DNA of 64,000 nucleotides from CAVTWY01 sp963738615. Its GTDB lineage: Bacteria; Pseudomonadota; Gammaproteobacteria; Burkholderiales; Burkholderiaceae_C. This document shows positions 56,451 through 63,705 of the stretch, piece by piece. The notes under the pieces were generated by a model, which worked only from the letters and a program-made list of their open reading frames with translations, did not search any database and was not told where the DNA came from. Position numbers and translations under genes: made by a program. Each line of letters opens with the position of its first letter. Position 1 is the stretch's first letter. The stretch lies in contig CAVTXI010000019.1 in assembly GCA_963738615.1 (NCBI GenBank), positions 1,178,001 to 1,242,000 on the forward strand, given 5' to 3'.

Positions 56451-56738
56451 TCACGCCGCTTGGCGCACGCGCAAGTCCACTCGCAACCCGGCCGCCACGG
56501 CCATGTTCACCAGCGCGTCCAACCCGAACAGGTTGATCTTGCCGCGCATCAGGTCGGACACGCGCGGTTGGGTGACGCCGAGGAGCTTCGCGGCCTGCGC
56601 CTGGGTCATCTGCGTCCGCACGACGTGGTCCTTCAGCGCCGTCATCAGCACGGAGCGCAGTTTCATGTTTTCCGCCTCTTCCGGCGTGTCTTCGATGGCA
56701 TCCCAGACGCTGGCGAATCGCTTCTTGCTGGTGCTCAT
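56451..56738 (-). CDS. HigA-type XRE antitoxin
   Basis: 95 residues with a Cro/C1 helix-turn-helix at about residues 40-80 (MTQAQAAKLLGVTQPRVSDL then MRGKINLFGLDALVNMA). This is the usual form of antitoxins paired with Gp49-like RelE toxins. It follows the toxin gene with a four-base overlap, the reversed toxin-first order of higBA systems. Probably represses the shared promoter at the inverted repeat 57077-57092. Confidence 0.92.
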   Translation of the reverse strand: MSTSKKRFASVWDAIEDTPEEAENMKLRSVLMTALKDHVVRTQMTQAQAAKLLGVTQPRVSDLMRGKINLFGLDALVNMAVAAGLRVDLRVRQAA

Positions 56739-57067
56739 CGGCCTACCTCCTTCGACAAATCGCGGTAACGCGTTGCAGCCAGATCGATGTCGGCCTTCGC
56801 TGTCTTCTGCGACTTCTTCTCGAAGCAGTGAAGCACGTAGACCGCATCGACGAACTTGGCGACGTAGATCACACGGAACGCGCCCAATGCGTCCCGTACT
56901 CGAATCTCTCTGACGCCCAGCCCCACGGTGTTCATCGGCTTCCAGTCGTCCGGCTCGCGACCGTTCTGCACCTGATCGAGTTGATGCCCTGCTTCACGCC
57001 TGGCCGCGAGCGGAAAGGTGCGAAGGTCGTGCAGCGAGCCGCCTCTGAACTCGATCGGCTTGGGCAT
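56735..57067 (-). CDS. HigB/RelE-type (phage Gp49-like) toxin
   Basis: 110 residues from ATG 57067 (TTG 57082 also in frame). Family blocks are FRGGSLHDLRTFPLAARREA, REIRVRDALGAFRVIYVAKF and the C-terminal VLHCFEKKSQKTAKADIDLA. Such toxins cut mRNA on the ribosome. It comes first, then the antitoxin, with ATGA overlap. Confidence 0.92.
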   Translation of the reverse strand: MPKPIEFRGGSLHDLRTFPLAARREAGHQLDQVQNGREPDDWKPMNTVGLGVREIRVRDALGAFRVIYVAKFVDAVYVLHCFEKKSQKTAKADIDLAATRYRDLSKEVGR

Positions 57068-57076
57068 GTCGGGACT

Positions 57077-57092
57077 ATACAAGACTTTGTAT
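57077..57092. promoter_or_regulatory. Inverted repeat upstream of the HigB-type toxin
   Basis: ATACAAGACTTTGTAT: arms ATACAA/TTGTAT with GACT between. It sits 10 bases upstream of the toxin ATG on the minus strand, the expected place for the antitoxin operator. Confidence 0.6.
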
Positions 57093-57097
57093 GCAGG

Positions 57098-57418
57098 TCA
57101 AGGCTCGAGGTCGCGCGAACGCCCCTTCACCAATCCCAAAAACGTCCCATCCCGCAGCCTTGCAAGTCTTCCAACGCGTGGAAAAATTGCAATGATGCTG
57201 ACGATGAAGGCAAGAACTTCGGCGTCGTCGGCAACGGTGGCCATCGGCAAGTCTTGAAGCAGCGTCAGGAACGTTGAACGGTTGGCGAGGCTTCCGCACG
57301 CGATTTCGCCAATGATGAACGGGTGCGTCGCGACCCTTGCGCTCTCGAGCAGCGCGATCAGTTGCGGGTCACCGCGGCGCAGGTGATCCACCCACACCGA
57401 GGTGTCGACGAGGATCAA
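57098..57418 (-). CDS. VapC-type PIN-domain toxin, C-terminally truncated
   Basis: 106 residues versus about 130 for the family. MILVDTSVWVDHLRRGD supplies the first catalytic Asp, HPFIIGEIACGSL the Glu. After DDAEVLAFI the family continues with ERH..GRGIGYVDAHLLA, but here the sequence runs into VSIIAIFPRVGRLARLRDGT, so the third Asp motif is missing. Probably inactive as an RNase, or a product of deletion near 57.2 kb. Overlaps its antitoxin by four bases. Confidence 0.85.
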   Translation of the reverse strand: MILVDTSVWVDHLRRGDPQLIALLESARVATHPFIIGEIACGSLANRSTFLTLLQDLPMATVADDAEVLAFIVSIIAIFPRVGRLARLRDGTFLGLVKGRSRDLEP

Positions 57419-57618
57419 GGCTTCTTCGCGCCGGTGCGTCGACGCGGGGCGGCCTTCAACGCCGGTTGTGTGCCACCCAGGCGCGCCAGACGACGAGCGC
57501 TCTCACGCTGGATCAGCGCCTTGAGCCCTTCGTGCACGACCGCCGATCGATCGAGCGGGCCAGCCAGCTTGGACGCTTTGGCCAGCAACTCGTCATCGAT
57601 GTTGATCGTCGTGCGCAT
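57415..57618 (-). CDS. VapB-type antitoxin
   Basis: 67 residues from ATG 57618. MRTTINIDDELLAKASKLAG is a typical VapB ribbon-helix-helix N-terminus; the Arg/Lys/Pro-rich tail (RLGGTQPALKAAPRRRTGAK) contacts the toxin. It is first, with the truncated VapC following. Open frame extends upstream to 57678 but without family likeness. Confidence 0.88.
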   Translation of the reverse strand: MRTTINIDDELLAKASKLAGPLDRSAVVHEGLKALIQRESARRLARLGGTQPALKAAPRRRTGAKKP

Positions 57619-57702
57619 GGTCGGGCCTGATCGGAAGTGCTGGGGGGATGTCGAATTTTGCATCAAGGATGTCATCAAATGATGTCAAAGATGACGCATG
57701 CA

Positions 57703-57780
57703 GTCCCCCGACAGCGCGTCACCGTGGCCGCCAAGGCTTACGACACCAAGGGCGTCGTCGAAGAGTGCCTACGAGCAGGC
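57703..57780 (+). pseudogene. IS5-family transposase fragment
   Basis: The translation RQRVTVAAKAYDTKGVVEEC aligns with KRITVGADKAYDTRGFVKAC of the intact transposase at 52.5 kb, around the second catalytic Asp region. Only about 25 codons remain. DNA identity with the intact element is partial, so it comes from a different element. It marks a recombination scar exactly at the join between the toxin-antitoxin block and the secretin cluster. Confidence 0.75.
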
Positions 57781-58727
57781 CTTTCATCAGGTCCCGGCGC
57801 TGCCAGGTGTCGCAGGCTGCGCCGTTGCGCAGCGGTCTGGGCCGGGGCCGTGGGGGGCGCTGCCTGATCGCAGGCGCCGGTCGAGCCGTCGGGCAGGGTG
57901 GCGCCACAGAGATTGGCGGTCTCCAGCAAGGCGCTGCCCAGTTCGGCGCCGCGCAGATTGGCTTTGCGCAGGTCGGCCTGACTCAGGTTCACGCCGGTCA
58001 GGTCGGCCCCGGAGAGGTCAGCGCCTTGCAGGTTGCTCGACACCAAATTGGCGAACGCCAGCTTGGCGCGCGACAGGTTGGCGCCACGCAGGTTGGCGCT
58101 GCGAAAGTCGGCATAGCTCAACCACGCGCGCGCCAGTGTGGCTTGTTCGAGAACGGCATTGGAGAAGCTGGCTCTGGCCATGCGGGCGCCGGTGAAGTTT
58201 GCGCGGCTGAGATCGGCGCTGACAAATCGTGTGCCTTCGGCAAACACACCGACGAGGCTGGCGCCGCGCAGGTCGGCCGTGGTGAGATCGGCCTCTGAGA
58301 TGTCGGCGCTGTCGAAGTTCGCATCGCGACCCACCATTTCTGCCATCGACGCACCGACCAGCGTGGCGCCGTTGAAATTGGCCGACACGGCGATGGCGCG
58401 CTCGAAACGGGCGGACACGATTTCTGCGCGCTCCAGATTGACCAGCTCCAGGTTGGCGCTCTGGAACTGCGCCTCCGTCAACTTGGCGCCCGACAGGTTC
58501 ACGCCGAACAGGTAGGCCCCCTGCAGCCTCAGTTGCTTGAACTGTCGACCCGACAGATCCAGGTAACGCAGGTCACAGTAGCGACATTCCGCGGTGCTGT
58601 TGAAGGTGGCGAGATCCTGCGCGTTGGCGGCGCTGGCCGCAGGGCTGAGCCCGGCCAGGGCCCAGCCCAGCAAGCAGGCCCGCGCGCTGGTGCGGGGCAG
58701 GCCAAGGCCGAGCAAACGGTGGCGCAT
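57738..58727 (-). CDS. Exported pentapeptide-repeat protein with a rearranged C-terminus
   Basis: 329 residues, with an N-terminal signal (LLGWALAGLSPAASA). Residues 50-285 hold about forty A(D/N)LXX-like pentapeptides (VNLSGAKLTEAQFQSANLEL, ADLSGADLTGVNLSQADLRK), a right-handed quadrilateral beta-helix. A Cys pair (CRYCDL) lies before it. The last 40 residues (after STGACDQAAP) are Arg/Ala-rich and overlap the transposase fragment on the other strand, so the natural end is lost. It lies 10 bases after the secretin gene. Confidence 0.85.
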   Translation of the reverse strand: MRHRLLGLGLPRTSARACLLGWALAGLSPAASAANAQDLATFNSTAECRYCDLRYLDLSGRQFKQLRLQGAYLFGVNLSGAKLTEAQFQSANLELVNLERAEIVSARFERAIAVSANFNGATLVGASMAEMVGRDANFDSADISEADLTTADLRGASLVGVFAEGTRFVSADLSRANFTGARMARASFSNAVLEQATLARAWLSYADFRSANLRGANLSRAKLAFANLVSSNLQGADLSGADLTGVNLSQADLRKANLRGAELGSALLETANLCGATLPDGSTGACDQAAPPTAPAQTAAQRRSLRHLAAPGPDERPARRHSSTTPLVS

Positions 58728-58737
58728 GTGCGACCCT

Positions 58738-60651
58738 TCAGTAGTACAGAAACTCGAGGGCGCTCTTCAAGCGCTGCCGGGTGGTGTCCATGCGTTCCCA
58801 GGAGTCGATGGTCACATCGCCGGTGCGGAACTCCCGGTACAGGTCGGCGGCATTGAAGTGGTGGAAGACCGAGGCCAGATTGGGGTAGGGCTTGAACCAA
58901 TCGACGTAACGCGAACGCAGGACATCCACCGACGGCGAAAACGCGTCCCGCTTGTCGCGCAGCGCAGCCTTGGTCTCCTCTGACAGCCAGGTGTAGGAAG
59001 CCTGGCGCGGCGTGATCAGGATGAGCACCGACTTCTGGTACTCGGTTTGCGTCTTGCGCGAAAACAGGTACTGCACCACCGGCACGTCTTGCAGCACGGG
59101 GACGCCATCGCGCACCGAGTTGGACTCGCGTTCACTCAATCCGCTGAGAATCAAGGTATCGCCCAAGCGCATCACCACATTGGCATTGACAACGATTTCT
59201 GAAATCTCCAGCTTGTAGGTGAAGGCGATGTCCGAGCTGGGCGCCTTCAGGAAGGTGCGCGAGGCGTCGATGGCCAAGCGGACCATGCCGTTTTCCAGGA
59301 TCTGGGGCAACAGGGCCAGCTTGACCCCGTAGCGCTTTTCCACCGACACCGACCCGCTGGAAAAACCCGTGCCCCCCGACACCACGGCGGCGTTGAGAAC
59401 GGTGCCAGAGAAAAACTCCGACCGCACACCCTCCAGCGCGGTGATCGTCGGCCGCGCCAGCACCTCGTTGAGGTTGTTGTTGGCGTTGGCGATGTTCAGC
59501 GTGTAGTTCAGTGCCGGCACGGAGATGGCGCGTTGAATGATCGTCGACAGGCCGCCGGTATTCTGCGAGTCAGAGGTGGTCACGCGGCTGAACGCGGGGC
59601 CGCTGGCGCCGCCGAATTGGAGGTTCAGTGCCGACAGCAGGTTGATGCCTTTCGCGGTGGAGATGGCGTCTTCGGTACGGATCATCACGACATCGACCAA
59701 CACCATGCGGTCGGTGCCGGAAGAGGTGGCTCGCTCGGGCACCGTCGACGCGGAAGGATCACGCCCGCCGCTGTATGGCGCGCCCTGCACCGTGAATTGC
59801 GTGCGCAACGGGGTGACGCCCAGGGGCCGGCCATCGGCATCGACGGCAGCCGTGCCCAGGCGCCGCCGGTGCAGGTGCTGCCAGTCGGCCAGCCGGTTGT
59901 CGACGCGCTGCCGCTCCTGGTCAGACAGCGGGAACTTGAAGTAAGCGTCCTTTTGCGCCGATGCATTGTTGTTGTCACCGCAAGCGGCATACACCAGGAC
60001 ACTTGCGCGCACGAAGGCGCGATGGTGCTGCGACGCGGGCTGCTGGCGCAGGCGGTCTGCCATGGCACAGGCCATCGCCGGGTCGTTGGACAGGTAGGCG
60101 GCCGCCATGGCGCGGTTCAGCGCCTCGGTGTCATCCGGGCGCAGCAGCAGCACCTCGGCAAAGGACGCCAGGGCGTCCATGTACTCGCGCTTTTCGAACA
60201 AGGCCAGGCCCAGAAATTCGTGCGCCACCCAATGCCCGGCATCGAAGCGGATCGCCGTCCGGTAGCCTTCGACCGCCGTGTCGAGCTTGGACACATCGCC
60301 CTGCCGCGCCATCAGGTGGTAGACCAGGCCATTGAGGAAATGCAGTGAGGCGTTGGACGTGTCCAGCTTCAAGGCGGCGTTGATGAATTCGCTGGCCTCG
60401 CCCAGCTTGGACTCCGTCAAGGCAGCCAGCACCGCATTCACCTGCTCGGCCAAGGCATAGCTGGGGGCCGCTGCAGGCGCCGTGGACAAGGAATCGAACA
60501 GGTTTCGCATCTGTGGCGGGCTGTCGGCGCTGGCGGATTGAGCCCCGCTTGCACACGACGCAAGCCACAGGCAGACCGCCAGCGCCGCGGCGGCCAACGG
60601 CACCCGTCGCGGCGTCAGATCATTGAAGGACGGCACGCAACGCTCCTTCAT
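58738..60651 (-). CDS. TPR-secretin lipoprotein (GspD/PilQ superfamily)
   Basis: 637 residues. The N-terminal signal has lipobox LASC. Residues 60-230 hold TPR-like repeats (ALKLDTSNASLHFLNGLVYH, RTAIRFDAGHWVAHEFLGLA). The C-terminal half is the secretin domain: RPTITALEGVRSEFFSGTVL, GDTLILSGLSERESNSVRDG and VPVLQDVPVVQYLFSRKT followed by VLILITPR. Secretins form large outer-membrane channels for type II, III and IV pilus-type systems. Those need ATPases and platform proteins, and none is in view here. Its start lies 32 bases inside the TAXI gene. Confidence 0.88.
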   Translation of the reverse strand: MKERCVPSFNDLTPRRVPLAAAALAVCLWLASCASGAQSASADSPPQMRNLFDSLSTAPAAAPSYALAEQVNAVLAALTESKLGEASEFINAALKLDTSNASLHFLNGLVYHLMARQGDVSKLDTAVEGYRTAIRFDAGHWVAHEFLGLALFEKREYMDALASFAEVLLLRPDDTEALNRAMAAAYLSNDPAMACAMADRLRQQPASQHHRAFVRASVLVYAACGDNNNASAQKDAYFKFPLSDQERQRVDNRLADWQHLHRRRLGTAAVDADGRPLGVTPLRTQFTVQGAPYSGGRDPSASTVPERATSSGTDRMVLVDVVMIRTEDAISTAKGINLLSALNLQFGGASGPAFSRVTTSDSQNTGGLSTIIQRAISVPALNYTLNIANANNNLNEVLARPTITALEGVRSEFFSGTVLNAAVVSGGTGFSSGSVSVEKRYGVKLALLPQILENGMVRLAIDASRTFLKAPSSDIAFTYKLEISEIVVNANVVMRLGDTLILSGLSERESNSVRDGVPVLQDVPVVQYLFSRKTQTEYQKSVLILITPRQASYTWLSEETKAALRDKRDAFSPSVDVLRSRYVDWFKPYPNLASVFHHFNAADLYREFRTGDVTIDSWERMDTTRQRLKSALEFLYY

Positions 60652-61630
60652 GCATCAGCATCCGCTGCGCTTCCACCGAGTCTCGGCCCGTGGACAAGGG
60701 CGGCATCGTCGCCAGCAGCGGTTGCTGTTGCCGCAGTGCCGGGGTCTGTTGCCACAGCATGCGGGTCAGGCGGGCGACCGACTCGGCACTCACCCGAGTG
60801 TGGCTGATCAAAAGATTGCGCACGCCGACCGACAGCACCGACTCGGGCAGACCCTTGTAGATGCCCCCGTGAATCGTCATCGGGCGAAAGGCGGGGTTGC
60901 GCTTGATCAGCGCTTCAGTCACATCAGGAGGGATCTCCAGGAACCGGCCGCCACAGGCCAACAGCTTCTCGATCACTGCCACCGGATGGGGCACAACTTC
61001 CACCACCAGGTCAACCGTGCCGCCGCAGAAGATCTTCTCGAAGGCGTCGGTCGGCTCGTGGCGCACCACGGGGAAGTCGGCTTCGGTCAAACCCAGGGCC
61101 TGGATCAAGCCGGCGCTCACCGTGAACTGGCCCGAGCCACGGCTGCCCATGTTGATGCGCAGCCCCTTGATCTGCGCGAGTTGTTCGACATTCGCGCTGC
61201 GCCGCACGATCACCGACACGGGCGACAGGTGCATCCGCGCTACCAGACGCAAATTGAGGTATTCGCCCCAGTTGCTGCCGGCCAGGTGGTCCACGACCTG
61301 GTCTTCTTGCGCCAGGCCCAGCTGCAGGCGGCCGTTGTTCACCGCATTGATGTTGTAGATCGATCCCGCCGTGGGCGTGGCCACGCAGCGTATGCGCTGG
61401 CTCTGGCGTTGCGGGTTCACCGCGTCGCACAGGCTTTCGCCGATGGGCAAGAACGCACTGCCTTGCGTGCCGGTGCCCAGGGTCAGCAGCTTGTCGAAGA
61501 AGGCGTCCTCAGCGCGGGCTGGCGCTGCAGCGCCCATCCACCAGGCCAAGCCGATGGCCAGCATCCAACCCACGGCCGACAGGGGGTGGTGCCGGGCGCA
61601 GACGCCGAGGGACGAGGCTGGCAGTGACAT
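60620..61630 (-). CDS. TAXI-family (TRAP-type) solute-binding protein
   Basis: 336 residues from ATG 61630, with a membrane/signal segment ending APARA. TLGTGTQGSAFLPIGESL is the TAXI motif; SIYNINAVNNGRLQLGLAQE, LRINMGSRGSGQFTVSAGLI and DLVVEVVPHPVAVIEKLL fit the fold. The usual partner, a fused DctQM permease, is absent. Its gene overlaps the secretin gene, so a joint role is likely. Possibly a sensor or periplasmic adaptor rather than an importer component. Confidence 0.85.
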   Translation of the reverse strand: MSLPASSLGVCARHHPLSAVGWMLAIGLAWWMGAAAPARAEDAFFDKLLTLGTGTQGSAFLPIGESLCDAVNPQRQSQRIRCVATPTAGSIYNINAVNNGRLQLGLAQEDQVVDHLAGSNWGEYLNLRLVARMHLSPVSVIVRRSANVEQLAQIKGLRINMGSRGSGQFTVSAGLIQALGLTEADFPVVRHEPTDAFEKIFCGGTVDLVVEVVPHPVAVIEKLLACGGRFLEIPPDVTEALIKRNPAFRPMTIHGGIYKGLPESVLSVGVRNLLISHTRVSAESVARLTRMLWQQTPALRQQQPLLATMPPLSTGRDSVEAQRMLMHEGALRAVLQ

Positions 61631-61693
61631 GGGGGACTGGGGTTGAAGCCGCGGCGGTCGGCCTGCGGTTCGCAGATTACAAACGCCGCCCCG

Positions 61694-61720
61694 GTCAATC
61701 GGTGTCAATTCGCCGTCAAT
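61694..61720. promoter_or_regulatory. Phased GTCAAT repeats upstream of the TAXI gene
   Basis: GTCAAT at 61694, 61704 and 61715 (minus-strand reading ATTGAC), spaced 10 and 11 bp, one helical turn. The TAXI start is 64 bases downstream. Same motif and spacing recur at 63628. The pattern resembles direct-repeat sites of OmpR/PhoB-type regulators. Confidence 0.6.
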
Positions 61721-61772
61721 TCGAGCTCCTGCCCTGCGGCGGGCCTAAAACGCCTCTAAACGCCGGCCGGCC

Positions 61773-61790
61773 GGCCGGCTGACGCCGGCC
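61773..61790 (-). terminator. GC-rich hairpin after the beta-trefoil gene
   Basis: GGCCGGC and GCCGGCC pair around TGAC, within a longer run of CCGG repeats. It is about 40 bases beyond the stop of the minus-strand gene at 61826. No clean T-run follows (GTTTAGAGGCGTTTTAG), so it is only a candidate. Confidence 0.45.
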
Positions 61791-61825
61791 GAACCTGGTT
61801 GCTTTTTATCGGAAGCCGTCAGGCT

Positions 61826-63412
61826 TCAATACCACACCGCCTTCACCCACCACTGGTTGTTTTCTCTGGGTGCTCCGCAGTCCCAGACGTGGATGACATT
61901 GCCATTGTTGCTGCCCGAGTCCTTCTTATGCAGGCATTTGCCGCCATTGATTCTCGACTTGACCAGGCCGGTGCCGTGATCGTAGACCCACACAGCGTTT
62001 GGATTATTGGCGTCGCAGGTCCAGAGGTGAGTGATCTTGCCGTTGGTCCAGTCAGAGTCCTTTTTGTGCACGCATTGGTTTGTATTGGCGCCCACACGAA
62101 TGAGCCCGGTCTTTGATTCGTAGTACCAGATGTCACAGCCGTAGTTGTCCCACAGATGGATGGGATTGCCGTTGTTGGTATTGCCAGGTTCCTTTTTGGC
62201 GAAGCATTTGTTCGCGTTGCTTCTCAAGACTATTTTTTCTCCAGGAACCGCCGGTTGGCAGCCGGTGCTTGTCTTCTGCGCAATCAGGCCCTGTTCCACC
62301 AGGAACCGCTCAGGGAGGAAGGCACCCCGCATGAACTCCCAGTTCATGCAAGACACGCCGAAGATGTCGGTGTACATCACCCCCACGGCACCGGCTTTCG
62401 CATGGACGCCTGCCGCTGGACCCATCGCAACGCCGTCAAAAACGGGCGCTTGGTCAAGGCCAATCACAGTATACGAAACCTCAGCAGCGAAGCCGTATTT
62501 CTCGTAAGCGCCTTCAACGCCTGCAAATATGGAAGGGCCAACGGCATCTTTGGCCTCACCGGGGGAATAACCCACCAACAGTGTGACGGAATAGCCAGTT
62601 TGGATGCCAAGGCTTCCACTACCCTGGACAAAGTACGAAATGATCGGGTCGACGGCTTGTTGGTCTCTGAAAGCTTCCGTCGAGGAGCCCGCGGTCAAGA
62701 TCAGCGTCAGCAAGTAGTCCAGGTCAATGGCCGCACCGACGCCGACGGCGCCTTCTGCTATGGTCCCGCCACCGCCTGAAAATGTAAGTGTCAGCGATCC
62801 GCGCTTGGTACCGTCTATTTTCTGTAATTCCAGCAAGGCAGCCCTGAACTCAGGCCCATACGCGCCTTTGAGGTACTGCAGCACCTCCAGCAGTTTTCTT
62901 TGAGTCTTGGACAGATCCCTGTCTTTCAAGCCGTTGAAAAGCTCTTGCAAATTCTCCTGCTTTTCTACCGTGAGTTTGACCCAAAGAGTGACCATGGGTG
63001 TGACGTACCTGCTATTGACGTCTTGCCATTCCTTGGCTTTTACCAGGATCGTCGCGTTCATACTGCTGCCCAGTTTGGCCGCTGCTTCTTCGGCACAAGC
63101 CTTGGGATTGTTCACGCAACTGCCTACGGGCTTGAAGGCGTGCTCGAGGCAGTGGGTTGCATTGGTAAGCCTCTGCAACGCAGTTGCGCAGTTGTGTGCA
63201 TGGGCACTCGGCGCCATGCCAAGCGCCAACCCAAGGCCTGCCAGGAACGCCAGAGCGGGAGGCCGCCTGAGCCGGAGGCGGGTATTGCGCGGCGTCGCAG
63301 GCATGCCGGTCCGGCTGGCACCAGGCTCCGGTGTGGGCACTGCGGGTCCGAAACTCATTCCTGTGGAGGGTTGATTGCCGCAAGTGCTTGATTCAAAGTC
63401 GTTGGTTTTCAC
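61826..63412 (-). CDS. Exported protein with C-terminal ricin-type beta-trefoil
   Basis: 528 residues from GTG 63412, which has AGAGGTG just upstream and adjoins the stop of the small ORF; ATGs at about 63356 and 63304 are alternatives. A long leader precedes the signal peptide (ALAFLAGLGLALGMAPSAHA). Residues 70-200 are helical with several Cys. Residues 200-370 are Gly-rich and beta-like (LTFSGGGGTIAEGAVGVGAA). The last 130 residues form three similar modules (KCFAKKEPGNTNNGNPIHLW, QCVHKKDSDWTNGKITHLW, KCLHKKDSGSNNGNVIHVW), a beta-trefoil lectin. Confidence 0.8.
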   Translation of the reverse strand: MKTNDFESSTCGNQPSTGMSFGPAVPTPEPGASRTGMPATPRNTRLRLRRPPALAFLAGLGLALGMAPSAHAHNCATALQRLTNATHCLEHAFKPVGSCVNNPKACAEEAAAKLGSSMNATILVKAKEWQDVNSRYVTPMVTLWVKLTVEKQENLQELFNGLKDRDLSKTQRKLLEVLQYLKGAYGPEFRAALLELQKIDGTKRGSLTLTFSGGGGTIAEGAVGVGAAIDLDYLLTLILTAGSSTEAFRDQQAVDPIISYFVQGSGSLGIQTGYSVTLLVGYSPGEAKDAVGPSIFAGVEGAYEKYGFAAEVSYTVIGLDQAPVFDGVAMGPAAGVHAKAGAVGVMYTDIFGVSCMNWEFMRGAFLPERFLVEQGLIAQKTSTGCQPAVPGEKIVLRSNANKCFAKKEPGNTNNGNPIHLWDNYGCDIWYYESKTGLIRVGANTNQCVHKKDSDWTNGKITHLWTCDANNPNAVWVYDHGTGLVKSRINGGKCLHKKDSGSNNGNVIHVWDCGAPRENNQWWVKAVWY

Positions 63413-63415
63413 GGG

Positions 63416-63613
63416 TCACCTCTTGAAGTTGGGTGTAAGTAGCGTTCCCTGGGTACCGGTATTGCCGTCCACATCCTGTGTGCCATTGGCGGTTGAATCG
63501 GCCCAGTCGGCCCAGTCGGCCCAGTCGGCGCTGGAGCGTGCCTGTGCCAGTGGTTCCATATCTGGCGCATCTGGCGCGAACACCCGGTACAGGCTGGTCA
63601 TTACAGTGGGCAA
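63416..63613 (-). CDS. Small ORF with ADW tripeptide repeats
   Basis: 65 residues: MTSLYRVFAPDAPDMEPL precedes ADWADWADWAD, then a Gly/Thr/Asp-rich tail. Its TGA overlaps the probable ribosome site of the beta-trefoil gene, so it may be a leader or coupling peptide. No homology known to me; the repeat may simply reflect a DNA microsatellite. Confidence 0.4.
   Translation of the reverse strand: MPTVMTSLYRVFAPDAPDMEPLAQARSSADWADWADWADSTANGTQDVDGNTGTQGTLLTPNFKR
63498..63524. repeat. Three copies of a 9-bp repeat
   Basis: TCGGCCCAG occurs three times in a row, a fourth being partial (TCGGCGCTG). In the minus-strand small ORF it encodes Ala-Asp-Trp. Copy number changes would keep the frame. Confidence 0.7.
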
Positions 63614-63627
63614 GGGCCTCGACCGGT

Positions 63628-63655
63628 GTTAATTCGCTGTCAATTTGCCGTCAAT
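63628..63655. promoter_or_regulatory. Phased GT(T/C)AAT repeats upstream of the trefoil operon
   Basis: GTTAAT at 63628, GTCAAT at 63639 and 63650, an exact 11-bp period. They lie just upstream of the small ORF start (63613). Same arrangement as 61694-61720, so one regulator may control both transcripts. Confidence 0.6.
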
Positions 63656-63705
63656 CCGGGCCCCTTCGATCCTTGCCCTTGTCAATGTCTTGATTAAATG
63701 CAGGT

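Noticed and set aside
58738..60651. Standard type II secretion GspD
   Set aside because: N-terminal TPR repeats replace the usual N0-N3 domains, and no gsp partner genes are present.
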